Shown here: positions 36,395 to 44,434 of the stretch, one piece after another
Position numbering within the stretch: position 1 is the first letter of the stretch
How the letters are laid out: the number at the start of each line of letters is the position of its first letter
Assembly (NCBI RefSeq): GCF_007859765.1
Contig: NZ_SIHJ01000004.1
Location: 220,490-284,489, forward strand
DNA from: Posidoniimonas corsicana
GTDB lineage: Bacteria; Planctomycetota; Planctomycetia; Pirellulales; Lacipirellulaceae
Length of the DNA stretch: 64,000 bases
Direction of reading: 5' to 3'
Made by a program: the position numbers and the translations under genes
Notes under the pieces: model-generated
Databases searched by the model: none
The model's input: only the letters and a program-made list of their open reading frames with translations
What the model was told of the DNA's origin: nothing

Positions 36395-38953
36395 TTAATG
36401 TCCTGGGGAACCTGGGCAACTAACCACGAACTCACGCTTGGGCCGGCCTCGCTTCCCATCGTTCGCAGGCGCCTTCCACTCGCCCAAGCCGGACGCGTGC
36501 AACTCGTTGAGGGCTTGCTCCGCGTCGTCGGCGGTCGCGTACTTAGCCGGCTTGTTCCGCTGCAGGTCGCGTGGCGTGACAACACCGCCGAACCGATCGG
36601 TCAACCAATGGGCCAGCCGCTGCCGATTGCGTACCTCGCTGTTGGCCTCAAGAGCCCTGTAGGCCCTCAGGGTCTCGCCTCGCTGCCACCGCATGACCGT
36701 TAGCGCCGACCTCATCGTGTCGCCGTCGATCGTGAACGGGTCCACTGGCTCCTCAGAGGCCGCACGGACGCAATGGAAGACCATGGCCACCCGGGCCGCA
36801 GCGCCCTCTAGCTTGGCCAGGGCGGCCGCCTCCAGGTCCTGGGCGAGTTGCCGCTCTTCCTGGATCTCCTCGAACCACTCTTTGAACTGGCCCCGGGCGC
36901 CGTCATCGAGGCCGATCGACTCGGGCACAATCTTCTTGCCGTCGAACCCGGCGGGCTGCAGTTCGGCCAGGTCGGTGACCAGTTGCGAGTAGGTGAAGCT
37001 GTTGACTCGGTCGCCGTCGACCCACTTGTGCGTTCGGTCGTCGGGGAAGGTGAGCAGGAACCGGGCCAGCAGGCCGTTCTCGCGGTTCTCCTCGCTCATC
37101 GCCTGATTGAAGATGGATGGCTGGCAGCCGCCGGCGATCGACAGCAGGGGGCGGCGCAGGAAGACGGAGGCGGACGTCTTGCGGTCGTGTCGGTAGGGCT
37201 GAGCATTGTAGGCCGAAAGGTAGAACGGCACGTCTCCGGAGACCTTCCCGCCGCCGCCCGCATAGCGGTCCATGTTCCCGAGCAGCGACGCTAGCTCATC
37301 GTGGAGGCAGAGCAGCCCCCGCGGATTGTCCTTCAGCAGGACGGCCAGCTTCTCCGTCGTGCAGTTGCTGGCTACATGGCGGTGCTCAATTGGGACCGCT
37401 GGCGGCTCGGGCTTCGGCTCGTCGGGGCTCTTCCGCCATTCTTTCAACCGAATCTGAAAACGGGCGTTGTCTTCCTCATACTGCTCCAGCGATTCCTGGT
37501 GTGCGTCCGTGCAATCAAAGTCGAGGTTGTTCAGCGGGCCTGCTGCCGCTGATAGGGCCGGTGACTTACGCGAGCCGCTCCGCCCGATGTTGGCCGTGAA
37601 GATGGCGCAAACCTCCGACCACGACGGGGTCACCCTGACCTGACGGGCGTTCCCGATTGCCGCAGCACAGGTCGCAAGGGCCGGCAGGGCAATCGTTGAG
37701 GGGCAGACGTCGAGGGCGCTGGCGGCGCTCTCCACGAACTCCGACAGCTCGGCCGGCAGGGAGCCCACCGGATAGGGCTGGGGCGGCGGTATGGGCTCGG
37801 ATCGCTTGGGTGTCTTGGGCGTCGGCCCGGGGACGTCACCAAAGTCGCGCTCATCATCTGGCATCCAGTTGGGCATCCCCGGACGCTGGGGGGCGTCGCC
37901 GTAGCCCTCGCTGGCCAGCTGGCGTGCGGCTGCAGCGAAGTCGCCGTTATGATTCAGCAGGCAGTACGCGCCGAACTTGGTGTGCGTGCTGCAGGGCGAG
38001 CCGTTGGCGCCGGGGAATGGGTGGGCCGACGTCGAGAACACGCACAACAGGTCGTTACCGTGTTTGCTCTTTAGCCCGGTGGTCGCACTGGTACCCTGAT
38101 CCTTGCCGGGGCGGGTCCAGTGCTGGACGTCGCCCATCGCGTGGGACTTCGTCCAGCCGTGCGGTACTAGGATCTCCTCCCACGAGGCGCGGGCGTTGAA
38201 GTCGTCACCGGGGGTACGGGCGGACGGATCGGCGTAAGTTGTTGTTGCCGCTTGGGGTTGTGCAGCATTCTTGCCGTAGTATGCCGCATCCGGCACTTTC
38301 ATCTCGTCCGGCTCGACCTCAACAACCTCATTGAGCAACCGCGCCGCGCGGAACAAGACGCCCCTCTCCTCGACCGTGATCGTCGACAGCTCCGTCAGCG
38401 GCGGGCCGGCTACGTGCACGTAGGGGCGGCCCGACGGGTGCGCCGCGGGGTCACCGCCGGGGGCGATGGCGAAGCCACCTTGGCCGCGGGTTTCTATCTT
38501 GGTCTTAGTCGGCTCCCCGGGCTTATCCTGCAGTTCCTCGGGAGTTGCGAGCCGCATTGCTAGTTTTTGGTTGTGCTCGACGTGCTCGCAGCGGTAGACA
38601 ACGTGTCGGCCCGGCCGAGGCGTCTTGATGATGCACAGCTTGGCCAGCAGGCCGGGGGCGGACCGCTCGACCTCATCGGCCCACGGCTGATAGCTCGCCT
38701 CCTCGTCGACGTCGATTAGTTCTGCGTTGCCGCTACCGGCGCCGTAGCAGATGCCGACGCCTACATTGTCCGCCAGGAATTGGGTGGCCAGCTCTGCCTC
38801 CGTTGCCGCCTGGGTCTGGAAACGCTTCCAGGTCCCGCGGGGTGTCTTACTGCCGTCGACGTTGACCGGTACCGGCGACAGGCCGGCGGCCAGGTACGCG
38901 AAGGCGTAGTCACTGGGTCGAGCGTGGCCGTTGAGTTCTGCTAGCGTGCTCAA
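36395..38953 (-). CDS. bifunctional primase-polymerase / DUF3987 helicase-like replication protein
   Basis: 852 residues from a TTG at 38953 with GGAGGG upstream, overlapping the methylase stop (TTGA). The N-terminal 200 residues are a PriMPol (Prim-Pol) domain with the metal-binding DVD at 81-83 in ELIDVDEE and GRHVVYR at about 116-121. A linker of about 200 residues holds CSTHTKFGAYCLLNHN. A DUF3987-type ATPase-like domain begins near 397, with a P-loop variant NIGRSGSRKS at 455-464. Such fusions replicate plasmids, satellites and small phages. It is the largest gene of the element and probably its replication initiator. Confidence 0.88.
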   Translation of the reverse strand: MSTLAELNGHARPSDYAFAYLAAGLSPVPVNVDGSKTPRGTWKRFQTQAATEAELATQFLADNVGVGICYGAGSGNAELIDVDEEASYQPWADEVERSAPGLLAKLCIIKTPRPGRHVVYRCEHVEHNQKLAMRLATPEELQDKPGEPTKTKIETRGQGGFAIAPGGDPAAHPSGRPYVHVAGPPLTELSTITVEERGVLFRAARLLNEVVEVEPDEMKVPDAAYYGKNAAQPQAATTTYADPSARTPGDDFNARASWEEILVPHGWTKSHAMGDVQHWTRPGKDQGTSATTGLKSKHGNDLLCVFSTSAHPFPGANGSPCSTHTKFGAYCLLNHNGDFAAAARQLASEGYGDAPQRPGMPNWMPDDERDFGDVPGPTPKTPKRSEPIPPPQPYPVGSLPAELSEFVESAASALDVCPSTIALPALATCAAAIGNARQVRVTPSWSEVCAIFTANIGRSGSRKSPALSAAAGPLNNLDFDCTDAHQESLEQYEEDNARFQIRLKEWRKSPDEPKPEPPAVPIEHRHVASNCTTEKLAVLLKDNPRGLLCLHDELASLLGNMDRYAGGGGKVSGDVPFYLSAYNAQPYRHDRKTSASVFLRRPLLSIAGGCQPSIFNQAMSEENRENGLLARFLLTFPDDRTHKWVDGDRVNSFTYSQLVTDLAELQPAGFDGKKIVPESIGLDDGARGQFKEWFEEIQEERQLAQDLEAAALAKLEGAAARVAMVFHCVRAASEEPVDPFTIDGDTMRSALTVMRWQRGETLRAYRALEANSEVRNRQRLAHWLTDRFGGVVTPRDLQRNKPAKYATADDAEQALNELHASGLGEWKAPANDGKRGRPKREFVVSCPGSPGH

Positions 38954-39843
38954 TGCTTGCCCTCCGTGGCCGGGTAGTTCGTCCACACGCACTCGACCCG
39001 CTGGGCCTTCACCTTGGCGCTAGACGCCTTGTTGTCGATTTGCCGCTCGTGACAGGCGAACCCGTGAGCGGCCGCCCAGTCGTCGTACAGCGTGCTGTGA
39101 TAGCCGCTCAGCATGAACCGGCCGGACAGCCCGGCGAGCAATTGCAACAGCTCACGATGGTCGTCGTCGGTCATCTCGTTAGCGCCGTACTCGCCGACGC
39201 TAGACCGTGTCGACGCCAGGTAGGGCGGGTCGAGGTAGAACAGCGCCCGCGGTTGGTCTAGCTGCGTCAGGTACCGCCGGAAGTCACAGCTGCGGACCTC
39301 GACCGGGCGCAGCCGCTCGTGGCATTCGGCGAGACCATCGACCGCTGAGAGCCAGGCCGATACCTGCTCGTTCATGCCGCGACGCAGCCGCTTGGTTGGC
39401 GTTGTGTAGTCCCGGCCGAGCCCCTGGCGTGACTGGCGGTAACGGACGAAGAATGCGGCCGCACGCTCGACCGGGTCGTCTGCGTCCAGCTGCCGGGCAT
39501 TTGGTTTTTGTAAACCATGGTTGACATTCTCGGCCGCCCGGAACTCATCCTCAGCCAGGGGCGTCAGGTCGACCAGCAGGCGGAACCGACCGAACATCAA
39601 CGGGTCCCGCAGGACGCGATAGAAGTTGATTAGCTCGCCGTTGCGATCGTTGACGCTCTCGGCGATGCCCTCGGTGGGCGCCCAGTTCCAGAACTCGCCT
39701 AAGCCACCGGCAAAGGCGATGTGCCGATGGGTGTAGCCCTCGGGTGATTCGAGGTGCGATGGCGGGGCTAGGCTGTGAAGGAATGAGGCAAGGTAGCTCT
39801 TGCCGCCGTGCCACTTGACGGGCTGCGTCTTGATGGTGCTCAT
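38950..39843 (-). CDS. DNA adenine N6-methyltransferase (Dam/D12 class)
   Basis: 297 residues from the ATG at 39843 with GGAGG upstream. AdoMet motif KWHGGKSYL at about 10-18, motif I-like HIAFAGGLGEFW at about 41-52, and the catalytic DPPY at 205-208 identify the D12 class. The target could be GATC but cannot be read from sequence. Both ends overlap neighbours (ATGA and TTGA), so it is translated with the replication protein. It may protect the element from restriction or time its replication. Confidence 0.9.
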   Translation of the reverse strand: MSTIKTQPVKWHGGKSYLASFLHSLAPPSHLESPEGYTHRHIAFAGGLGEFWNWAPTEGIAESVNDRNGELINFYRVLRDPLMFGRFRLLVDLTPLAEDEFRAAENVNHGLQKPNARQLDADDPVERAAAFFVRYRQSRQGLGRDYTTPTKRLRRGMNEQVSAWLSAVDGLAECHERLRPVEVRSCDFRRYLTQLDQPRALFYLDPPYLASTRSSVGEYGANEMTDDDHRELLQLLAGLSGRFMLSGYHSTLYDDWAAAHGFACHERQIDNKASSAKVKAQRVECVWTNYPATEGKH

Positions 39844-40133
39844 CCGGCGGCCCTCCGTTCGTAGTAGGTTTCCACCACTACCGGATCGAACGTCGCCAGC
39901 AGCCGGCAAACGGCGTCAAGGTACTCATAACGAGCATCGCCGGTGAGAGGCGGAGCGGGCCGATTGTCGTGGGCGTGCTCCCATGCAATTGAGCCAGCCC
40001 CGCGGGGGTCATCCCGCCGGAAGTACTCGGGGAGCGAGCAGAACCAATGCTCTGTACGGACAAGCTGCGACAGCTCTTCGACCGCTGCGTCTAGGACCTT
40101 GGGGTCTGTGTAGTCCTCGGTGCTGTTATTCAT
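39840..40133 (-). CDS. small element protein, unknown
   Basis: 97 residues, acidic, with EHWFCSLPEYFRRDDPRGAG and a helical C-terminus (YEYLDAVCRLLATFDPVVVETYYERR). Overlaps by ATGA with both neighbours, which strongly supports it. No family recognised. Confidence 0.68.
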   Translation of the reverse strand: MNNSTEDYTDPKVLDAAVEELSQLVRTEHWFCSLPEYFRRDDPRGAGSIAWEHAHDNRPAPPLTGDARYEYLDAVCRLLATFDPVVVETYYERRAAG

Positions 40134-40345
40134 TGCTTCGCCCCCTTCCGTGAAAGGGTGCGGGCAATATCAACACACTGGCGCCAGACGCCCTGCCGAT
40201 CCGCCGAGCGGACGCCAATCGGCGTGCCCTGGTAGAGCCGCAGGGCCGTGGCGTCGACCAGCTTGTCGCCGGTCAGGTGGGGCGTGATGCCCGGGGTGTG
40301 GAGGGCGGTCGGTTGGTCGACCCGATCAACATCCTGTAGAATCAT
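40130..40345 (-). CDS. small element protein, unknown
   Basis: 71 residues from the ATG at 40345 with AAGGA upstream. The sequence TPHLTGDKLVDATALRLYQG then TPIGVRSADRQGVWRQCVDI, ending in a basic tail, is not recognised. Four-base overlap (ATGA) with the next gene places it at the head of the replication operon. Confidence 0.62.
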   Translation of the reverse strand: MILQDVDRVDQPTALHTPGITPHLTGDKLVDATALRLYQGTPIGVRSADRQGVWRQCVDIARTLSRKGAKQ

Positions 40346-40443
40346 GGTTAACGTCCTTGAGTCATGCCGGTTCCCCACTCCGTCGCCAAAACTTCGTGGG
40401 GGGCCGGCTTTTTTGTGCGCCGGCGCCGGACGGGGTAGGGGGG

Positions 40444-40659
40444 CTAGTCGGTCGCAGCAGCCAGCCGCTCGATGTACTCGATGCCGTCGGCCCCGCGGAC
40501 AAACGCCCTCTTGCCGACACGCAGGGTCTTCAACTCAATGCCCTGCTGCTTGGCGTGCCAGCGGCGAGTGGCGTTGACGCCGGACGCGACTTCGAAGCCC
40601 TTGATCGTGTAGAGGCGGGCCGGGTCGATGAACGAGCGCTCGGCGGTCTGGGTAGCCAT
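40444..40659 (-). CDS. small HTH protein, excisionase-like candidate
   Basis: 71 residues with GGAG upstream. RLYTIKGFEVASGVNATRRW followed by HAKQQGIELKTLRVGKRAFV reads like a compact MerR/excisionase-type winged helix, with a basic wing and a helix at the end (IEYIERLAAA). Its small size and place at the start of the early operon fit a directionality factor (Xis) or early regulator. The assignment rests on pattern only. Confidence 0.6.
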   Translation of the reverse strand: MATQTAERSFIDPARLYTIKGFEVASGVNATRRWHAKQQGIELKTLRVGKRAFVRGADGIEYIERLAAATD

Positions 40660-40818
40660 GAAGATGAACTCCGAAACGTGAATCGAATGAACGATTAACC
40701 GATGCCCGAAATCTCCGTGAGAAAAAATCGCCCGTCAAACACGGCGCATAGAAAGAGCCGCTACGTCCTAGACGTGCGGCTCGAAACGGCGTTTCTCAAG
40801 AATAAATCCGAGAGCGAA

Positions 40819-41673
40819 TTATTCTTGCGCTGATTTATTCTTGCGGCGAGTGGTCGTGCCTTTCAGCCCCAGCGCCTTAAGGTCGCCGTGCACAGTATAT
40901 GTCTGGATGGTGGGGTACTTGGATCGGAGCTTGTCCGCGATTACTCGGGGCGTCTTCGTTACGTTCTCCCACTGATACTTCACGTCGTCCCGTCGCGCGG
41001 CGACGGCCTTGGACTTGGGGCGCCCCCGCGACTTTCCGGCAGCCTGCATGGGGCGCTTTGCGGGCGGGGACTTCGGCGACGGTTTTTGCTCGCCCGCCCC
41101 AGCTGGCTCCGTCGTCGTCGCTTCTGAATCGGAGATGGGATCAGGCGGCGTGTAGAGAGGGTCTAGCTCGGGATGCTCTAGCTCCCACTCCATTCCGTGG
41201 GCAAGCTCGATGCGGGTAAGCTCCCCCCGGGCCGTCACGAAAAGCCGGTCGGCCTTTCTGCGCGGTGGGGATAGGTTCGGCAGGTCGATTGGGTCGCCAT
41301 CTTCATCTTCGCCGGCACCCTCGGCCGTAAGCAGTGCATACAGCTCCCAGATGGCGGTGGTGGAGATGCCTAGCGAATCCGCATACGCCATGAAGCCCAG
41401 TCCAAGCTTCTCAAACTCGTGCTGATAGAGCACGCGGGCGGTCCCGCTGATCCGTTCCTCCGCCTCATCGAGCCATAGGTCAACGGCAATCGCCAGACGC
41501 TCGAAATCGCCGTACGGCGGTTCGCCGTCGAAGAACCGAACTGCGTCCAGGGCTGACGATACGCCATGCAGGAGCTTAAAGAATTGGTCGTGGTGAGACT
41601 CCCACCAGGACGCAAGGTGGCGATTCACCAGACAGCTATCGGTGTCGTACCGCACGCTCATGTTCTCATCCAT
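40819..41673 (-). CDS. element protein with basic C-terminal DNA-binding-like tail, unknown
   Basis: 284 residues. The N-terminal 120 residues are helical (HHDQFFKLLHGVSSALDAVR, EFEKLGLGFMAYADSLGI). A disordered Pro/Ser/Glu linker follows, then a basic region (KRPMQAAGKSRGRPKSKAVA) with an AT-hook-like RGRPK. The C-terminus (KTPRVIADKLRSKYPTIQTY, TVHGDLKALGL) looks like a small HTH. It is the gene nearest attR and may be an early regulator or repressor. Confidence 0.65.
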   Translation of the reverse strand: MDENMSVRYDTDSCLVNRHLASWWESHHDQFFKLLHGVSSALDAVRFFDGEPPYGDFERLAIAVDLWLDEAEERISGTARVLYQHEFEKLGLGFMAYADSLGISTTAIWELYALLTAEGAGEDEDGDPIDLPNLSPPRRKADRLFVTARGELTRIELAHGMEWELEHPELDPLYTPPDPISDSEATTTEPAGAGEQKPSPKSPPAKRPMQAAGKSRGRPKSKAVAARRDDVKYQWENVTKTPRVIADKLRSKYPTIQTYTVHGDLKALGLKGTTTRRKNKSAQE

Positions 41674-41763
41674 TGAGCGCCAACCCGGCCGCCCGACCTG
41701 CCGGATGAGGAGCAGGCCGGGCAGCCGACGCGGGTGATCAAGCCCGCTAGCTGGCTAGGTGGT

Positions 41764-41786
41764 AGGTGTCACCTGAGGTGTCACCT
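41764..41786 (+). promoter_or_regulatory. candidate recombinase arm sites, right pair
   Basis: AGGTGTCACCT occurs twice (41764-41774 and 41776-41786), 12 bases apart, 92 bases inside the right att core. Motif and spacing match the pair inside the left end. Confidence 0.5.
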
Positions 41787-41878
41787 AGATTCCGTTTATG
41801 CCTAATCGGCAAGGTTGAACGAAGTCAAAAAACCTCGGGAAATAAGCTACCAAAAAGCTAACGGAAAAACGAATTCGC

Positions 41879-41934
41879 ACTTAAAATCTGCCGGGGGGTA
41901 ACCCCCGTGGGGGTTCGAGTCCCCCCGCGGCCAC
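41879..41934 (+). repeat. attR: 56-bp direct repeat (tRNA-Leu 3' fragment)
   Basis: Exact copy of 23216-23271. It lacks the tRNA 5' half, so it is not a second tRNA gene. It marks the right end of the element. Confidence 0.95.
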
Positions 41935-42040
41935 CTCTTTGACCCTCCCGGGCCCCGCTCTACGGGAGTCCGATCGCGCCGGTTGGAACAGGTTTCTGGG
42001 TTCAGGCAGAAAGTGTTCTATACTTTGGGTGGAGGCACAC

Positions 42041-42250
42041 ATGCTAACTCTCACCAGAGATGAGATGCGGCTCTTGCGGCTCTTGGCTGAGGGGGCGTCC
42101 AATCGGACTGCCGCCAAGAAGCAGGGCATCGCGCTCCGCACCATGGAGCTGCACCGCCAGAAGCTGATGCGGAAGCTGGGCGCCAAGTCCGCCGCACAGC
42201 TGGGCTACCTATTCGCCAAGTACGAGCGCGAGTACGGCGAGTCGGCGTAG
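42041..42250 (+). CDS. stand-alone LuxR/GerE-type HTH protein outside attR
   Basis: 69 residues with GGTGGAGG five bases before the ATG. The protein is a GerE-type HTH alone: RLLRLLAEGASNRTAAKKQG, IALRTMELHRQKLMRKLGAK, SAAQLGYLFAKYE. It is strikingly close to the protein at 28241-28450 inside the element. It sits 106 bases from attR. It could be a resident regulator, or a leftover of an earlier insertion at the same tRNA. Confidence 0.85.
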   Translation: MLTLTRDEMRLLRLLAEGASNRTAAKKQGIALRTMELHRQKLMRKLGAKSAAQLGYLFAKYEREYGESA

Positions 42251-42303
42251 GCCCGGGCCGCCCCTGACAGGAGCGTCACGCTCGGGATGCGCGCCGGCAG
42301 GCG

Positions 42304-43308
42304 CTAGCCGGCCATCGCTTCGGCCGCGTCCTCGCTGGACTCGGTGAACATCTGCGAGATGATCTCCTCCAGCGGCGGGTCCTCGACGCTCACGTCGACG
42401 ATCGCGTACTGGGCGAGCACGCGCGACAGCACGTCGGCGATCACCTCCCGCTCGACCCTCAGGCGGGCCTTGGGCGGGGCGACCTCCAGCACCTCGCCGA
42501 AGCGGGCCAGGTCGCTGGGCATGGGGTCGTCGCCGAACTGGAGCGACAGCACCTTGTGGCTGCTGAACCGGTCGACGATTCCGCTCAGCGAGCCGTCGTA
42601 CATGATCCTGCCCTGCGCGATGATCACCACCCGCCGGCACAACGCCGCCACGTCCTTCATGTAATGGCTGGTCAGCAGGATCGTGACGTTGCGCGTCTGT
42701 TGGTAGTGCTTCAGGAACTCCTGGATCTTGTGCTGCGCGACCACATCCAGCCCGATGGTCGGCTCGTCGAGGAACAGCACCTCGGGGCGGTGGAGCAGGG
42801 CGGCGGTGAGCTCCATCTTCATCCGCTCGCCCAGCGACAGCTCGCGCACGGGCTGGTTCAGCAGCCGCCGCACGTCCAGCAGGTCGCTCAGCTCGTCGAG
42901 CGTGCTGTCAAAGTCCGCCGGCGCGATGCGGTAGATCTGCTGGTGCAGCCGGAACGACTCGGCGGCCGGCAGGTCCCACCACAGCTGGTTCTTCTGGCCC
43001 ATCACTAGCGCGAACCGGCGGCGGTACTCGTTCGCCCGCTGCCACGGCACGAAGCCCATCACGGTGGCCTCGCCCTCGCTGGGGTTGATCACGCCGGAGA
43101 GCAGCTTGAGGGTCGTGGTCTTGCCGGCGCCGTTGGGCCCCAGGAACGCAATGAACTCGCCCGCCTGCACGTCCAGGTCGATCCCGCGCACGGCGTGCAC
43201 GTCGCGGTACTCTCGGCGCATCAGCCCCCGCACCGAGGCCAGCAGGCCCTCCTGCTTCTGGTAGACACGGTACGACTTCTTGAGTCCGCGGATTTCGATG
43301 ACGCTCAT
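42304..43308 (-). CDS. ABC transporter ATP-binding protein (ABC-2/COG4586-like)
   Basis: 334 residues. Walker A is [10 protein letters not shown], the signature is [11 protein letters not shown], Walker B is [12 protein letters not shown], and the H-loop is LTSHYMKD. The Q-loop region [12 protein letters not shown] and the C-terminal extension of about 90 residues fit the ATPases of ABC-2 exporters of unknown substrate. The partner permease is not next to it on either side. Start at [13 protein letters not shown] (43308); over 100 upstream codons in frame are non-coding-like. Confidence 0.92.
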   Translation of the reverse strand: MSVIEIRGLKKSYRVYQKQEGLLASVRGLMRREYRDVHAVRGIDLDVQAGEFIAFLGPNGAGKTTTLKLLSGVINPSEGEATVMGFVPWQRANEYRRRFALVMGQKNQLWWDLPAAESFRLHQQIYRIAPADFDSTLDELSDLLDVRRLLNQPVRELSLGERMKMELTAALLHRPEVLFLDEPTIGLDVVAQHKIQEFLKHYQQTRNVTILLTSHYMKDVAALCRRVVIIAQGRIMYDGSLSGIVDRFSSHKVLSLQFGDDPMPSDLARFGEVLEVAPPKARLRVEREVIADVLSRVLAQYAIVDVSVEDPPLEEIISQMFTESSEDAAEAMAG

Positions 43309-43453
43309 TGCCGCCGCATTATACGGGCGGTTGGTCCCCGTGGGGAGGCAGCCGTGACGCCAGCGGTGCGGCGCCCCGGGCTCCCGCCGCACGCGGCGTT
43401 GGGTTAGGTTAGGCGGGATACACTCCCGCCCCCCGATCGCGCCCACGCAGCGG

Positions 43454-44245
43454 ATGCAACGACTACTCGACCGACTGGAACGACGCTGCGGATGGTTCGC
43501 CGTGCCGCACGTCACGCTGGCGCTGATCCTGGGCCAGGTGCTGGTGTTCCTCGCCGCCAACACCCAGCAGTCGGACGTGCTGCTGCGGGTCGACCTCAAC
43601 CGCGACCTGGTGCTGCAGGGCGAGTGGTGGCGGGTGATCACCTACGTGTTCACCCCGCCGGGGATGTCGCTGCTGTGGGCGGCCATCTTCTGGTGGGTGT
43701 TCTACATGATGGGCACCGCGCTGGAGAACACCTGGGGCACTTTCCGCTACAACCTGTACCTGCTGGTCGGCTGGCTCGGGTCGACCATCGCCGGGGTGGC
43801 CATCCCGCAGACGATGCCGGAGAACCTGTTCCTGCAGCTCTCGGTGTTCTTCGCGTTCGCGCGGCTCTACCCGGACTACCAGTTCCTGCTGTTCTTCATC
43901 ATCCCGATCAAGGTGAAGTGGCTGGCGCTGTTCCAGGCGGTCATGTACGCGGTGCTGGTCATCACCGGCGATTGGCCGACCCGGGTGCTGGTGCTGTCCT
44001 CGCTGATGAACTACCTGCTGTTCTTCGGCGCCGGGCATATCGCCGACCTGCGGGCGGATGCGAGGCGCAAGTCGTACCAGGCCAAGGCCAAACCCGCGGG
44101 CCGGCTGCGGCACGCCTGCGCGGTGTGCGGGCGGAACTCGGAGGAGGAGCCCGGCGTGGCGTTCCGGTACTGCTCGAAGTGCGCGGGCGGCGTCTGCTAC
44201 TGCCCCGACCATCTGCACGACCACGAGCACGTCGCGGCTGAGTGA
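43454..44245 (+). CDS. rhomboid-like membrane protein lacking the catalytic motif, with C-terminal Cys/His zinc finger-like tail
   Basis: 263 residues and about six hydrophobic segments between residues 18 and 200. The [14 protein letters not shown] segment is the rhomboid-type loop after TM1, and [18 protein letters not shown] resembles the TM2-TM3 region. The catalytic GxSG Ser and TM6 His are not present, so it is probably an inactive (derlin/pseudo-rhomboid-like) protein. The tail holds [32 protein letters not shown], a likely zinc-binding cluster. Confidence 0.8.
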   Translation: MQRLLDRLERRCGWFAVPHVTLALILGQVLVFLAANTQQSDVLLRVDLNRDLVLQGEWWRVITYVFTPPGMSLLWAAIFWWVFYMMGTALENTWGTFRYNLYLLVGWLGSTIAGVAIPQTMPENLFLQLSVFFAFARLYPDYQFLLFFIIPIKVKWLALFQAVMYAVLVITGDWPTRVLVLSSLMNYLLFFGAGHIADLRADARRKSYQAKAKPAGRLRHACAVCGRNSEEEPGVAFRYCSKCAGGVCYCPDHLHDHEHVAAE

Positions 44246-44255
44246 GGGAGGCTCG

Positions 44256-44306
44256 GCGGGGGTGGCTTAGCGGGGGTGGCTTAGCGGGGGTGGCTTAGCG
44301 GGGGTG
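44256..44306 (+). repeat. 14-bp tandem repeat, about 3.6 copies
   Basis: The unit GCGGGGGTGGCTTA repeats exactly at 44256, 44270 and 44284 and partially at 44298. It lies directly after the rhomboid-like gene's stop. Likely to vary in copy number. Confidence 0.9.
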
Positions 44307-44434
44307 ACCGGCGCCCGGGCCGCGGCAGATTTGCACGCGGCGGGCGGCCCGGCGTACAATGCGGGGACCCTTTGCAGATCCTGGCCGCGTCCCTGCCGCA
44401 GGGCCGCGATACCCCGCACCCAAGGCGTTGTGAT

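Larger units (their letters stand above)
23216..41934. mobile_element. integrated phage-related element in tRNA-Leu (18.7 kb)
   Basis: Bounded by identical 56-bp repeats, the left one inside tRNA-Leu and the right one a tRNA fragment without its 5' half. A tyrosine integrase lies directly beside the left site. Contents are a replication/modification block (primase-polymerase, Dam-type methylase), phage-morphogenesis-like genes, a toxin-antitoxin pair and cargo of distinctly lower GC. No portal, large terminase, major capsid, tail fibre or lysis gene was recognised. It is therefore a phage satellite, a defective prophage or an integrative element with phage-derived parts. Confidence 0.93.

Noticed and set aside
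41879-41934. A second tRNA-Leu gene at the right end of the element
   Set aside because: Only the 3' part from the anticodon loop onward is present; the acceptor 5' strand, D arm and anticodon 5' stem are missing. It is an att site.
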